From Planctomycetaceae bacterium (GTDB lineage: Bacteria; Planctomycetota; Planctomycetia; Pirellulales; Pirellulaceae): a DNA stretch of 48,677 nucleotides. Positions within the stretch are counted from its first letter, which is position 1. Every line of letters starts with the position of its first letter. Of the stretch, positions 8,054 to 16,850 are shown piece after piece. The notes beneath the pieces are model-generated. The model did no database searches, was not told the origin of the DNA, and was given only the letters and a program-made list of their open reading frames with translations. A program made the position numbers and the translations under genes. The stretch is from NCBI GenBank assembly GCA_021298315.1, contig JAJTFC010000027.1, positions 1 through 48,677 on the forward strand, given 5' to 3'.

Positions 8054-9550
8054 ATGGACCAACCTGATATTGCATTAGCTATCGACCTTGGAGCCTCGGG
8101 CGGACGCGTCATCGCGGCCGAATTGCGAGGTGATATGATCCAACTCAAGGACGTGCACCGTTTTGAAAACGCTCCACTGCCGGTGGGAAAGCGACTCCTT
8201 TGGAATCTGCTTTCGCTCTGGAAAGAGGTCGAGATCGGGATCGGAAAGGCTGTCGAGGAGCATCGCGACCGCATCGTCAGCCTGGGCGTCGATACCTGGG
8301 GGGTCGATTACGTATTGCTCGATCGCAATGACGACCTTGTTGGACCGTCGTATTGTTATCGAGACCCGAGAACCCGTGGAGTGATGCATAAGGCTTTCGA
8401 AAAGATCACCCGTGAGGAAATTTTTCAAGAGACGGGTATCCAGTTCATGGAGATCAACACTCTCTACCAACTCTATAGCATGCGAGTAGAGAACTCACCG
8501 ATACTCGATATCGCTGACCGATTCCTGATGATTCCAGATTTCTTTCACTGGATGCTCACCGGCGAGAAAGTCAACGAGTTTACGAATGCATCGACCACCC
8601 AAATGCTACAGCCTGGAGGTGGTGGTTGGTCGACAAAGATTCTCGAAAGACTTGATATCCCGGAGAAACTTTTTCGCACTCCTGTGCAGCCAGGTTGCTC
8701 TCTAGGTTCGGTCCGCACCCAACTTCGGAACCTTACGGGGATTTCACAAAGAGCAAAAACGATTGTTCCAGCAACGCACGATACGGGTGCGGCCGTGCTT
8801 GCGGTACCTGCCAAAGGTTTCTCGGAATCTCGGCCAAACTGGTGCTACATCAGTAGTGGCACCTGGTCCTTGATGGGGGTCGAAATCAGCCAACCACGCC
8901 TCAATGCCAAATGCTCCGAACTGAACTTCACCAACGAAGGTGGAGCCAATGGAACGGTAAGACTCTTGAAGAATATCTCCGGCCTTTGGCCGCTTCAGCA
9001 ATGCCGAGCCAGTTGGCAACGGCGTGGCAAACCTTACGACTGGACGACTCTTTCAACCCTGGCCGCAGAGGCAAAGCCTCATGCACACTGGATCGACATC
9101 CAAAATCCAGCCTTCGTCGCCCCTGAAGACATGCTCGATGCGGTACTGGGCTACATGAAACAAACACGACAACCTACACCCGATACCGATGGAGCCATCG
9201 CGCGAGCCATTCTCGAATCCTTAGCCATGCGATACCGCATCTGCTTGGGGATGCTCGAAGATCTCTTGGGTTACCAAATAGAAACCATCCATATCGTCGG
9301 GGGTGGAGTTCGAAACCAACTCCTTTGCCAAATGACCGCAGACGCTTGCAATAGGACTGTCGTTGCAGGCCCGGTCGAAGCCACAGCGTTGGGGAACGTT
9401 ATCTCGCAAATGCTTGCTTTAGGACGCTTCAAGAACGTCGGAGAAGCCCGAGCTTGGATGCTTCAAACAAGTTCAATCGACGTCTATGAGCCCAAGTCAC
9501 CGGCTGCGTGGGATGAGGCACTGAGTTCGATTGCAAGCCATTTGAGCTAG
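8054..9550 (+). CDS. rhaB: Rhamnulokinase (FGGY carbohydrate kinase)
   Basis: A 498-residue FGGY-family kinase that phosphorylates L-rhamnulose to L-rhamnulose 1-phosphate. The N-terminal ALAIDLGASGGRVIAAEL is the phosphate 1 motif with the A-S-G-G-R typical of rhamnulokinases. VDTWGVDYVLLD, the PATHDTGAAV segment, YISSGTWSLMGVE and the C-terminal IHIVGGGVRNQLLCQ adenosine-binding motif also fit. rhaA and rhaD are not in the window, though other sugar-related genes follow on the opposite strand. Its stop codon shares the sequence CTAG with the stop of the convergent esterase gene. Confidence 0.92.
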   Translation: MDQPDIALAIDLGASGGRVIAAELRGDMIQLKDVHRFENAPLPVGKRLLWNLLSLWKEVEIGIGKAVEEHRDRIVSLGVDTWGVDYVLLDRNDDLVGPSYCYRDPRTRGVMHKAFEKITREEIFQETGIQFMEINTLYQLYSMRVENSPILDIADRFLMIPDFFHWMLTGEKVNEFTNASTTQMLQPGGGGWSTKILERLDIPEKLFRTPVQPGCSLGSVRTQLRNLTGISQRAKTIVPATHDTGAAVLAVPAKGFSESRPNWCYISSGTWSLMGVEISQPRLNAKCSELNFTNEGGANGTVRLLKNISGLWPLQQCRASWQRRGKPYDWTTLSTLAAEAKPHAHWIDIQNPAFVAPEDMLDAVLGYMKQTRQPTPDTDGAIARAILESLAMRYRICLGMLEDLLGYQIETIHIVGGGVRNQLLCQMTADACNRTVVAGPVEATALGNVISQMLALGRFKNVGEARAWMLQTSSIDVYEPKSPAAWDEALSSIASHLS

Positions 9551-11037
9551 AGGCCTTGTCGTTTGGCAAAAGCCATGAACTGCTGCCAATCGTACAGGAG
9601 CATATCGTGTTCGCCCTGTCGGAGATGATATCCGATGGATCCTTGGCCAATCGGGGTTTGGACTGCTGGTAATTCCTTAGCTTCAAGCCCCTTGAGTCCG
9701 AGCATTGCGAATGCCTCGGATGCATGATACCCCGAGAGGAGTTCACCTAAGGGATCAGCCCACTTGTCGTTGCTGGCACTGGCGATGTAAACGGATCTCG
9801 GGGCGATCGCGGCAATGAGTTGATGCTGGTCGAAAGCCATCGTTTCCTCTCGATCGTTGTACTTGCGGAAATTCCGATTGAACCAGTGCGGGAAAGATGT
9901 ATTGATCCGAGCAACCGACTCCCCGTAGACACGTTTGCTCAGCGCCGCACCGCCGCAACCGGAGTTATTCGAAACCACCAGTTGGAAACGCGGGTCATTA
10001 GCCCCTGCCCACAGGGCCGTTTTACCGAGTCGTGAGTGACCGACGACCATAAGCCCTTGAGGATCGATTCCATCGAGTTTCTCTAAAACGTCTGCGAGTC
10101 TTGAAAGTCCCCAAGCCCATGCAGCGATCGAACCCCATCGACTGGGGTTCGTCTCATCGATTCGATGTTCAGGGAAAAGTCCATGGACTCCATTTTCAAA
10201 ACCATCGTCGTAATCTGGATCGATATCCGAATAATGAGCCGTCGCAACCGCAAAGCCTTCGGCGACGATCTGGGCGATCGGCCAACGCTCGCTTTGGTTG
10301 GCTCGACTCGACTCGGTTGCTTTATTGTTCTGTACTCCCGGGTTTCGGTTATCGCACCAACTGGACGTGAGCTTGATTTTTGGGTCATCGCAAGTCGACT
10401 GATTGCCTCTGAAGTTCAGGCCTAGAAAGCAGGGTGCATTAGAACGATCTTTTGGCGACCAGAGCGCCAAGTCGACTCGGACACTTCTGCCCTCTCTTTC
10501 CAAGTAAACCGCTATTTGCCTTCGGCGAATATTCGCTTGAAGCTCACCTCCGAGCACTGCAGGTGCATCGTCAAAGACTTCCGTGCGGATCGAAACGGGA
10601 TCTTTGGGAGCAAAACCATACTCTTCGGTAGCAAACAATTCGACTAGGTATCGACGCTGGGCAGGCCATTGATCTTTCGACTCGATCCTTTTTCCATCTG
10701 GCCCCGAAAGAACGGATACCAACGTGTAGTTCGAAGCCTTCGACTCGTCGTAATTCGGTGGGCGAATCTCTTGTGACAAACCCAAACTCCAGATCGATGT
10801 GTTCAAAAAAACGATCGCAACAATCCCCTGCTTGGTCTTGTCGCCAAGTTGTACAAGTGGCTTGATCGCAATCCCGAGATCGGACTGGTTTTTGCTCGAT
10901 CCTGGACAACCATGGCAACTGGTCTTTGAACCTTCTGCGGAGTCTATCCGACCGAGTTCTTTTGCAAACCTATAGAGCTTGATAGCCACAAGTGCCAAGG
11001 CTGTCAGGACGACTGCGATCGTAATGAGCCACTGCAT
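9547..11037 (-). CDS. CE15-like glucuronoyl/acetylxylan esterase with Cys-rich membrane N-terminus
   Basis: A 496-residue alpha/beta hydrolase resembling bacterial carbohydrate esterase family 15 and related enzymes annotated as acetylxylan esterases. The nucleophile elbow is GHSRLGKTA (Ser335), followed by NNSGCGGAALSKR. The likely catalytic His477 is in RQGEHDMLLYDW. CE15 enzymes cleave ester links between glucuronoxylan and lignin; the substrate here is unknown. Odd point: the first 60 or so residues look like a separate small membrane protein, with one helix (WLITIAVVLTALALVAIKLY), a CHGC motif and a PLVQLGDK tail. The signal-peptide-like segment IVAIVFLNTSIWSLGLSQ follows directly. The ATG at 11037 has a good ribosome binding site (AGGGG, about 7 nt away) overlapping the end of the upstream glucose dehydrogenase gene, which argues for translational coupling. 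Confidence 0.75.
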   Translation of the reverse strand: MQWLITIAVVLTALALVAIKLYRFAKELGRIDSAEGSKTSCHGCPGSSKNQSDLGIAIKPLVQLGDKTKQGIVAIVFLNTSIWSLGLSQEIRPPNYDESKASNYTLVSVLSGPDGKRIESKDQWPAQRRYLVELFATEEYGFAPKDPVSIRTEVFDDAPAVLGGELQANIRRRQIAVYLEREGRSVRVDLALWSPKDRSNAPCFLGLNFRGNQSTCDDPKIKLTSSWCDNRNPGVQNNKATESSRANQSERWPIAQIVAEGFAVATAHYSDIDPDYDDGFENGVHGLFPEHRIDETNPSRWGSIAAWAWGLSRLADVLEKLDGIDPQGLMVVGHSRLGKTALWAGANDPRFQLVVSNNSGCGGAALSKRVYGESVARINTSFPHWFNRNFRKYNDREETMAFDQHQLIAAIAPRSVYIASASNDKWADPLGELLSGYHASEAFAMLGLKGLEAKELPAVQTPIGQGSIGYHLRQGEHDMLLYDWQQFMAFAKRQGL

Positions 11038-11041
11038 GGAA

Positions 11042-12145
11042 TCACCCCTGTGCGACGTTGACGAACACCTTCAATGCGCTGCTGTCTTCAACGAGCAGTC
11101 GCATCATTTCCTTGTATTGATCCAAGCCTTCTACGGGATTGGTAAGTATCTTTTCGAGAACGCCTGGAAACATGACCTCTCCGAGTGCGAGATCTCGGAT
11201 CCCGGATTCGAAGTGATCTCGGTTTGCGTTTACACTTCCCAGCAGCAACTTGTTCCCAAGAACCCATTCGATGTTGATTTTGTCGGATCGAACCTCGGTC
11301 GTATTTTTGCCACCCGTGATGCTCGTCCAAACAAGCGCACCGTTGTGGGCCAGGCACTCCATCGCACCGAAGGCGATTTTCGAGGAACCGGTCGCATCGA
11401 CGATGATATCAGCTTTGCCAACTTTTTTCGTCAGATCCTCTAAGCTCGTCTCAGAGGTAGCGACATAAGTGGCTTCCATCCCTTCGACAATCGAACTCTT
11501 TAGATGCGGTCCTTTAGCCCTAGCCAGTGTGAATACTTCCAACCCCTTGAGCCTTAGCACCAGCGTCGAGAGAAGTCCGATTTGTCCAGCGCCCATGACG
11601 AATGCTCGTTTGGGACTCCAGACCTTCATGCGGCGCTGCGCTTCGTAGGCTTGCTGTATCGCCTTGGCCGCACAGCTCATTGGCTCCATCAACACGTGGA
11701 GGTTTTTGAGACCCTTAGGAACCCGAACGATGTAGTCCTCGTGATCGACGAAGGACTCCGTAAGGTATCCGTGCAAAAGGTTGATACCACGCTCGTAGTA
11801 AGTCTCTTCGCTGGTCATGTCGTAGGTTCCAATCTTGTCATAGATCGAACCACCAGGACGCCTGACCGTTGCGGTCACATAATCACCCACCCGAATGTTT
11901 TTGACGTTAGCTCCGACCTTCTCGACGATGCCAAAGGATTCGTGGCCCAATACCAGATAGTCATCCCCCGGCGGTGGATTGCCGTAGAGTGCATCGTTGA
12001 TTTCGCGATCCGTTGCATCCACGCCAACCTTGAGCACCTTGATCAAAACACCCTTGCCATCAGGGATCGAATCCAATTTGGGTTCAGGTATATCTCTTAA
12101 GTGAACGCTATGGGGAGTTCCCGGACGGACGGCGATTGCTTTCAT
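11042..12145 (-). CDS. Glucose 1-dehydrogenase-like zinc-dependent alcohol dehydrogenase (archaeal type)
   Basis: A 367-residue medium-chain dehydrogenase closest to archaeal-type glucose 1-dehydrogenase. The pattern MKAIAV, then GVDATDREI, then [15 protein letters not shown] is characteristic, and the Rossmann turn [15 protein letters not shown] binds NAD(P). The family oxidises glucose or related aldoses to the lactone. The usual catalytic-zinc Cys is Asp here (Asp43), as reported for the Haloferax enzyme; His68 and Glu69 are the next ligands. The lobe that normally carries four structural-zinc cysteines (around residues 95-110) has none. The esterase gene starts 4 bp after its stop. Together with the upstream lactonase-like amidohydrolase it could form a sugar oxidation and lactone hydrolysis route; this is inference. 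Confidence 0.8.
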   Translation of the reverse strand: MKAIAVRPGTPHSVHLRDIPEPKLDSIPDGKGVLIKVLKVGVDATDREINDALYGNPPPGDDYLVLGHESFGIVEKVGANVKNIRVGDYVTATVRRPGGSIYDKIGTYDMTSEETYYERGINLLHGYLTESFVDHEDYIVRVPKGLKNLHVLMEPMSCAAKAIQQAYEAQRRMKVWSPKRAFVMGAGQIGLLSTLVLRLKGLEVFTLARAKGPHLKSSIVEGMEATYVATSETSLEDLTKKVGKADIIVDATGSSKIAFGAMECLAHNGALVWTSITGGKNTTEVRSDKINIEWVLGNKLLLGSVNANRDHFESGIRDLALGEVMFPGVLEKILTNPVEGLDQYKEMMRLLVEDSSALKVFVNVAQG

Positions 12146-12310
12146 AACTGCTCGATCTCGACAGATTCAATAGGAAATAGAGTTTCACACGTTGGCACCG
12201 GCCCCCATGGCCAGCGTCCTGTCGGCTCGGGGAGGGAGTCGCCGAAAACGTGGAACTAGAGATTCAAAGTATAGCCGATGGCGTTAAATTCTCCCATCGC
12301 CAAACGCCGC

Positions 12311-13291
12311 TTAGCCCCTGGAAATCCAGCGGTAAGCCCGAGAGGCATTCGATGCACAAAACTTCTTTAAGGCTTCGGGCCCTTTTTGGCGGACATACTC
12401 CATCGATAGACGCTGGACGGTCTGGTAGTCGGCGGCCAGTTCGCACACAGGCCAATTGCTCCCGTAAATGACTTTATCCTCTCCAAATGCATCCCAAACC
12501 ACATCGAGTGTAGGTCGATAGAATTCCAAATCGACTGGAGCTTTTTTGCCATCCCGTGCTGCACCCTCAACCAATGCCGAGATCTTGCAAAAAACATTCG
12601 GTGCTCTGGCCGCTGCTCGCATGGCTACCTTCCAAGCTTCCGGTGGGCCTTGGGCATTAATTGCAACGTTGCCGATATGGTTAAGAACGATTGTCAGATC
12701 CGGAATGCGTTTGGCGAGAGCTTCGACCAACGATATGGTTTGTGGCCCGCCATTCAGATCAGCGGCAATACCCATTTGGGCCATAAGCGAAAAGGAGTGC
12801 AATTCGTTTCGCTCCAGAAGCGATTTGGCTCGATCTTCCCAAATGCGAATCCCCCGGTACAAGGGGTTCTGTGCAAATCGTCTGAGTTGCTCAGCAAACA
12901 CCCCCGATGCTGGATCCAATCTCCCAACGATTCCGACGATGAACGGATCGGTCATTGCCAAGTCCAGGAGCCATTGATTGTCTTCGATCCATTCGCTCGC
13001 CTCGACGATCACTGTCCCGGTGACTTTCTGATGCATCGCCTGAGCTTGAAGATCCTTTGGCAATACGGTCCTAAAAAGACTTGAGTCCTTTGGAGGCCAA
13101 GGAACACCTTGGGCTCTGCTTGGATCGTAAAAATGGGTGTGGCAATCGATGATTTCAAAGGTCTTATGTGCTCGATTTGCATCGGGCATGCCCTGGCAAT
13201 TCGAAGCTCTCAGCGCTGAGCCGACAGCAAGCGTTCCGGTTGCCAAAAAAACGCGACGATCTAAAGATCTTTCGATCGGGTCGGTCTTCAT
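12311..13291 (-). CDS. Amidohydrolase-2 family protein, sugar lactonase-like, with export signal
   Basis: A 326-residue TIM-barrel metal-dependent hydrolase of the amidohydrolase_2 family. Signatures are IIDCHTHFYDP (His51, His53), VTGTVIVEASEWIEDNQWLLDLA, FIVGIVGRLDP, a GIRIWED segment, VLNHIGN and YGSNWPVCE near the C-terminus. This pattern is shared with L-fucono- and L-rhamnono-lactonases. The N-terminus DRRVFLATGTLAVGSAL has the form of a Tat or Sec signal, so the protein is probably exported. An in-frame start at 13336 would add 15 residues; I prefer the ATG at 13291 because it places the twin-arginine segment near the N-terminus. It lies upstream of the glucose dehydrogenase gene on the same strand. 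Confidence 0.78.
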   Translation of the reverse strand: MKTDPIERSLDRRVFLATGTLAVGSALRASNCQGMPDANRAHKTFEIIDCHTHFYDPSRAQGVPWPPKDSSLFRTVLPKDLQAQAMHQKVTGTVIVEASEWIEDNQWLLDLAMTDPFIVGIVGRLDPASGVFAEQLRRFAQNPLYRGIRIWEDRAKSLLERNELHSFSLMAQMGIAADLNGGPQTISLVEALAKRIPDLTIVLNHIGNVAINAQGPPEAWKVAMRAAARAPNVFCKISALVEGAARDGKKAPVDLEFYRPTLDVVWDAFGEDKVIYGSNWPVCELAADYQTVQRLSMEYVRQKGPEALKKFCASNASRAYRWISRG

Positions 13292-13411
13292 CAATGATCT
13301 CCCTGCATCATTTCTCTGAATCATTTCAAAGGTCATGTCACTTCAGGCAATCTATAGGATATCATGGACACTCTGGCGTTTCGTAATTTCGTTCTGACGG
13401 CGGTGAAAATA

Positions 13412-14470
13412 ATGAGAAAACAGACTGCTTGGAATTTCCTTTGGGGATTGGCGACCGTTAGCCTCGGTCTGATCTGCGGCGAAATTGCGGATGGACAGGA
13501 CCTTGCATCCAAGAAGGCTTATGGGCCTGGCAACGGGGACTTCGTCGTAGGCCCAGACTACCGATTGGACCCTGATTTGAGTGATCGTGGTAATCCCAAG
13601 GGCAAGCAGTTTGAGTTTCGCATGCGATTAGCCGACAGCAAGATTTTTCCAGGAACCGATACGACACTCGACGCGAATAAAGAGGTTCGCAAAGAGCGTA
13701 AAATTTTCGTTTACGTTCCCGCAGCTTACCAGGATGGCACCGAAGCTCCGGTTCTGGTCATGCATGATGGCCCGAGCAACCTGAATCTCGTTCGAAATGC
13801 CCTCGACAACTTGACGATATCCAAGGATCCGAGCCGAAAACTACCGGCCTTCATTGCTATCAGCATCGAGAACGGAGGAAACGACGGCAAGGGGAGCCAA
13901 CGAGGCCTCGAGTACGATACGATGTCGGATCGTTTGGCGAGGTTTGTTCAAGAGGAAGTCTTTGCGGCGGTTTTGAGTCATCCTGAAATCAAGGCTGCCT
14001 ATCCAAATCTAAGTCTGACCGATAACCCATGGGGAAGGGCTGTGATGGGCTGTAGCTCTGGCGGAGCTGCTGCTCTCTCGATGGGATGGTTTCGTCCAGA
14101 TTTGTTCCGTCGACTCATCACCTACTCAGGAACCTTTGTTGACCAGCAAGATGACGATGCACCCGAAGAGCCCAAATACCCGCTTGGGGCTTGGGAATAC
14201 CACTCGAGCATGAAATTGCTTGAGACAAGCGATAAAAAACCTCTAAGGATCTTCACTCATGTGGCCGACAAAGACCTGCGATTCAATGATGCAGAGGAGA
14301 CCTACCATAATTGGGTCATGGCCAACGAAAGAACGGCCAAAGCACTCGCGTCCAAGGGATACGATTATCGCTATGTCTTTAGCAAAGACTCTCGGCACTG
14401 CGACCGAAAGGTTTTCGAACACACCCTGGCCGACACGCTTGTTTGGATGTGGCAAGACTACGCTCCTTAG
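13412..14470 (+). CDS. Secreted esterase, Esterase_D/enterochelin esterase-like
   Basis: A 352-residue alpha/beta hydrolase of the putative esterase family (enterochelin esterase, S-formylglutathione hydrolase, mycolyltransferase-like fold). A signal peptide covers about residues 1-28, ending near EIADGQ. The core reads KIFVYVPAAYQDG, VLVMHDGP, then the nucleophile elbow GCSSGGAAA (Ser215) and a late SKDSRHCDRKVF with the probable catalytic His. An Asp in HVADKDLRF may complete the triad. Plausible roles are removal of acyl groups from polysaccharide or siderophore hydrolysis; the carbohydrate genes next door favour the first. The start at 13412 was chosen so that the signal peptide is N-terminal. 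A small membrane protein gene follows 9 bp downstream. Confidence 0.75.
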   Translation: MRKQTAWNFLWGLATVSLGLICGEIADGQDLASKKAYGPGNGDFVVGPDYRLDPDLSDRGNPKGKQFEFRMRLADSKIFPGTDTTLDANKEVRKERKIFVYVPAAYQDGTEAPVLVMHDGPSNLNLVRNALDNLTISKDPSRKLPAFIAISIENGGNDGKGSQRGLEYDTMSDRLARFVQEEVFAAVLSHPEIKAAYPNLSLTDNPWGRAVMGCSSGGAAALSMGWFRPDLFRRLITYSGTFVDQQDDDAPEEPKYPLGAWEYHSSMKLLETSDKKPLRIFTHVADKDLRFNDAEETYHNWVMANERTAKALASKGYDYRYVFSKDSRHCDRKVFEHTLADTLVWMWQDYAP

Positions 14471-14479
14471 ACTGCAAGC

Positions 14480-15106
14480 ATGTTGGATTATTTGAGACTC
14501 GCCCTAGGCCTGATCCCTCTTGGGCTCTATCTGATCGTCATGGGACTATTGGCATTGCGTCGTCGCCCCACAATTTTGACAACTGGTCAGGAGGGATTGT
14601 TGCTCGGCTTTGCCTTGTCCGGTTTTGCCGTTATCGGGCCAGTCGAGTTGTTTTTTCCCACCGGAGCTTACGCCACCTTGGGACCCTGGGTATGGCTGCT
14701 GTTGATTGCGTTGTACTTTTTAGTCATCCTGCTTTTTGCTTTGCAAAGGGCTCCTGGCTGGACGATCCTGGGGATGGATGCTGGAGAATTCAGAGCGTTT
14801 TTGGAGAACGTTTTTAAGGAGAGCTCTATCGAGTGTAAGTGGATGGGTAATCAGTTGCTCATTGCCGGGTGGGATTTGCAAGCGGTCGTTGAGCCGAGTC
14901 GAGGATTTCCCAATACAACCCATTTAAGTCCTAGCGGCAAAGTACGCAACGTATTGGGCTGGTACCAACTTGAAAAGATCGCGGCATCCTCTAGTGCCAT
15001 TTGCTTGCTAGTTGTCGGAGCAACGTGCATTATCTTCGGGGGCTTACTGATCGCTTGGGATATGGAGCGATTGCAGAACTGGTTAAGTCTCGCTCTAGGT
15101 GCCTGA
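14480..15106 (+). CDS. Four-helix membrane protein of unknown function
   Basis: A 208-residue protein with predicted membrane segments at about residues 6-26, 38-58, 67-88 and 170-192. Between helices 3 and 4 is a soluble domain of about 80 residues (GWTILGMDAGEFRAFLENVF, then SIECKWMGNQLLIAGWDLQAV). I do not recognise the family and see no catalytic motif. It follows the secreted esterase gene by 9 bp and is probably co-transcribed with it. It converges on the zinc-ribbon gene with a 6 bp gap. Confidence 0.7.
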   Translation: MLDYLRLALGLIPLGLYLIVMGLLALRRRPTILTTGQEGLLLGFALSGFAVIGPVELFFPTGAYATLGPWVWLLLIALYFLVILLFALQRAPGWTILGMDAGEFRAFLENVFKESSIECKWMGNQLLIAGWDLQAVVEPSRGFPNTTHLSPSGKVRNVLGWYQLEKIAASSSAICLLVVGATCIIFGGLLIAWDMERLQNWLSLALGA

Positions 15107-15112
15107 TCAGTA

Positions 15113-16741
15113 CTATTGTTTTTTCGACTCTGATCGCCACTGGATCCATTGCTGAGTCCACTTTGATTTCAAATCTCTATTCAACACCGCGTTGGGCTTT
15201 CCCTGCATCAAATCTTTGAATTGGACTAGGTAATTGATGAGCCGCTCCTTGTCTCGCGCATTGCTCGACTCTTGGATACGTCTTTGGAGCATGAATAGCG
15301 ATTTGTAGTTGGAGGTTTCAGCATCATTTAAGCATTTTTCTGCGTCGTGAAGCTTCCCGTGAGCAAAGTAGACTCTGGACTTTACCTCAAGAAGCAGAGG
15401 GTCGTTGGTTCTCATGTAGAGTCGGTGGGCGGACTCAACAAAAGATCTTCCAAAATCCTCGAAGGAGGCTGTCATCTTTTTGTCTTGGTGATGCGTGAAC
15501 CACAATGAAATCAGCAAGGAATCCGCACCAAAGTCGTCAGGGAACTCTTTACGAAATCTCGACATGCACGCAGAGATCGAACGTGGATCTCTCTGGGAAC
15601 ATTCCGCGATTTCCGCCAATCGTCGCGCACGATCTTTATTGATAGACGCAACAAACCTACGGGTATCGATAGTCGAAGCCTCTGGGTCTTGATCCTGACC
15701 AAAAAACAACAAGCGAGCCATCGAACCCTCTGAGACAGATTGATACTCGCCGAACACATCTCGAATCTTCGGGGGGCCATCGACACCAAGCGTGCTAATT
15801 CGAACCTCCCCTGGAAGCGAGACAATATCTGAGCAAGACAGACCCTTTGAATCTGAATCGATGAGCAACACCATGTATCCAAAACGGGGCGTGAAAAGAG
15901 AGATTGGAAAGTCGATCGAAGTTTGGCTTTCGTTCCGACTCAAATCCGCATTTGCATCACTGGCCTGCTCGGAAAAAATCCCGTTTGTTACCTGATTAAA
16001 CTCATCAAACCCTAAAACATTTTGAGAAAGACCGACCCAATCATCTACTCCCGATAGCTCTGATTTTTTGGATAGTGGTTCAAAAAAATACCTCAATAGT
16101 ATCCCGCTACCACTGGCGCCCCGATGCATCCCAACGATCGACCAATCGCTTCCGACACTATTTTCGAAAGTTGAATAGGAATCGATCGGCGAAGCCATGA
16201 GCTGTTGAATGACTTTTTGCATTCCAGCAGGATTTTTTCCTTCTCGGTAGTTGTAGACTTTACCCCAAAAACCTTGGGGTTCAATCGACTCTCCTGCAGT
16301 AGCGATTTCGTCAGCAAGCAACTGAAGATTCTCACTTTGGGTGAACTTCTGCGCGTCTTGTATCCAGACTGCCTGGGCGGACCAAAACGAGGGCTCCTTG
16401 GGGACAGCTACCAGTGGCTCTTGAAACTCTTCTACGGCGGTTTCTTCGGATTGTTTAACGATGGTAAAATCGCTGCGAGTGTTCTGAAATCCAAGATTAA
16501 GCGCTAATATGCCACTTACAAAACCGATCGCCAAAAATCCTCCAAGCAACCAGTACCACATCCTTTTGAGACTCGATGGAGCATAAGGTCCGGTATGCTC
16601 CTTTTTTTCTCCAGAGCCAGAAGAATCTGAACCCTCCCCGCCCATCGTCAGCAACACACCGCACTGCGGACAGTTTATTTTCGTCCCAGAAGTAACATAA
16701 GCTCGCACGTACGTTCCGCACCGACAAACCGCATCAGCCAT
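15113..16741 (-). CDS. Zinc-ribbon membrane protein, paralog B (unknown function)
   Basis: A 542-residue protein in three parts. The N-terminus is a short cytoplasmic zinc ribbon (CRCG at 6-9 and CPQC at 24-27), followed by one membrane helix at about residues 62-82 and a long extracytoplasmic domain. It is a clear paralog of the upstream 592-residue protein. Shared blocks include the ribbon spacing, a YFFEPLSKKSELS segment, WVGLSQNVLGFDEFNQV, a GYMVLLIDS segment, DVFGEY, and a C-terminal DSLLISLWFTHH and DAEKCLNDAE helical region that looks TPR-like. No catalytic motif is obvious. A terminator-like hairpin lies between the two copies, so they may be transcribed separately. Confidence 0.8.
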   Translation of the reverse strand: MADAVCRCGTYVRAYVTSGTKINCPQCGVLLTMGGEGSDSSGSGEKKEHTGPYAPSSLKRMWYWLLGGFLAIGFVSGILALNLGFQNTRSDFTIVKQSEETAVEEFQEPLVAVPKEPSFWSAQAVWIQDAQKFTQSENLQLLADEIATAGESIEPQGFWGKVYNYREGKNPAGMQKVIQQLMASPIDSYSTFENSVGSDWSIVGMHRGASGSGILLRYFFEPLSKKSELSGVDDWVGLSQNVLGFDEFNQVTNGIFSEQASDANADLSRNESQTSIDFPISLFTPRFGYMVLLIDSDSKGLSCSDIVSLPGEVRISTLGVDGPPKIRDVFGEYQSVSEGSMARLLFFGQDQDPEASTIDTRRFVASINKDRARRLAEIAECSQRDPRSISACMSRFRKEFPDDFGADSLLISLWFTHHQDKKMTASFEDFGRSFVESAHRLYMRTNDPLLLEVKSRVYFAHGKLHDAEKCLNDAETSNYKSLFMLQRRIQESSNARDKERLINYLVQFKDLMQGKPNAVLNRDLKSKWTQQWIQWRSESKKQ

Positions 16742-16790
16742 ATCCCCGCCAACACAACAAACAAAACGGGAAAAGATAAAAAAGAAAAAC

Positions 16791-16807
16791 GCCGATCCGG
16801 GATCGGC
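16791..16807 (-). terminator. Rho-independent terminator after zinc-ribbon paralog A
   Basis: GCCGATCC, one base, then GGATCGGC form a near-perfect inverted repeat; a realistic stem is 7 bp with a 3 nt loop. On the minus strand it is followed directly by a T-rich run (GTTTTTCTTTTTTA). It lies 44 bp beyond the stop of the 592-residue gene and before the start of the 542-residue gene. Confidence 0.75.
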
Positions 16808-16850
16808 AGTTTAGCTCTTTTTTGAATCCCAGTCAACGAATAGAAATGGC

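Noticed and set aside
10979-11443. 154-codon plus-strand frame opposite the dehydrogenase and esterase starts
   Set aside because: Antisense shadow; no domain or ribosome binding site.
11582-12100. 172-codon plus-strand frame opposite the glucose dehydrogenase gene
   Set aside because: Shadow of a well-supported gene; no domain.
12250-12471. 73-codon plus-strand frame over the end of the amidohydrolase gene
   Set aside because: Antisense shadow of an established gene.
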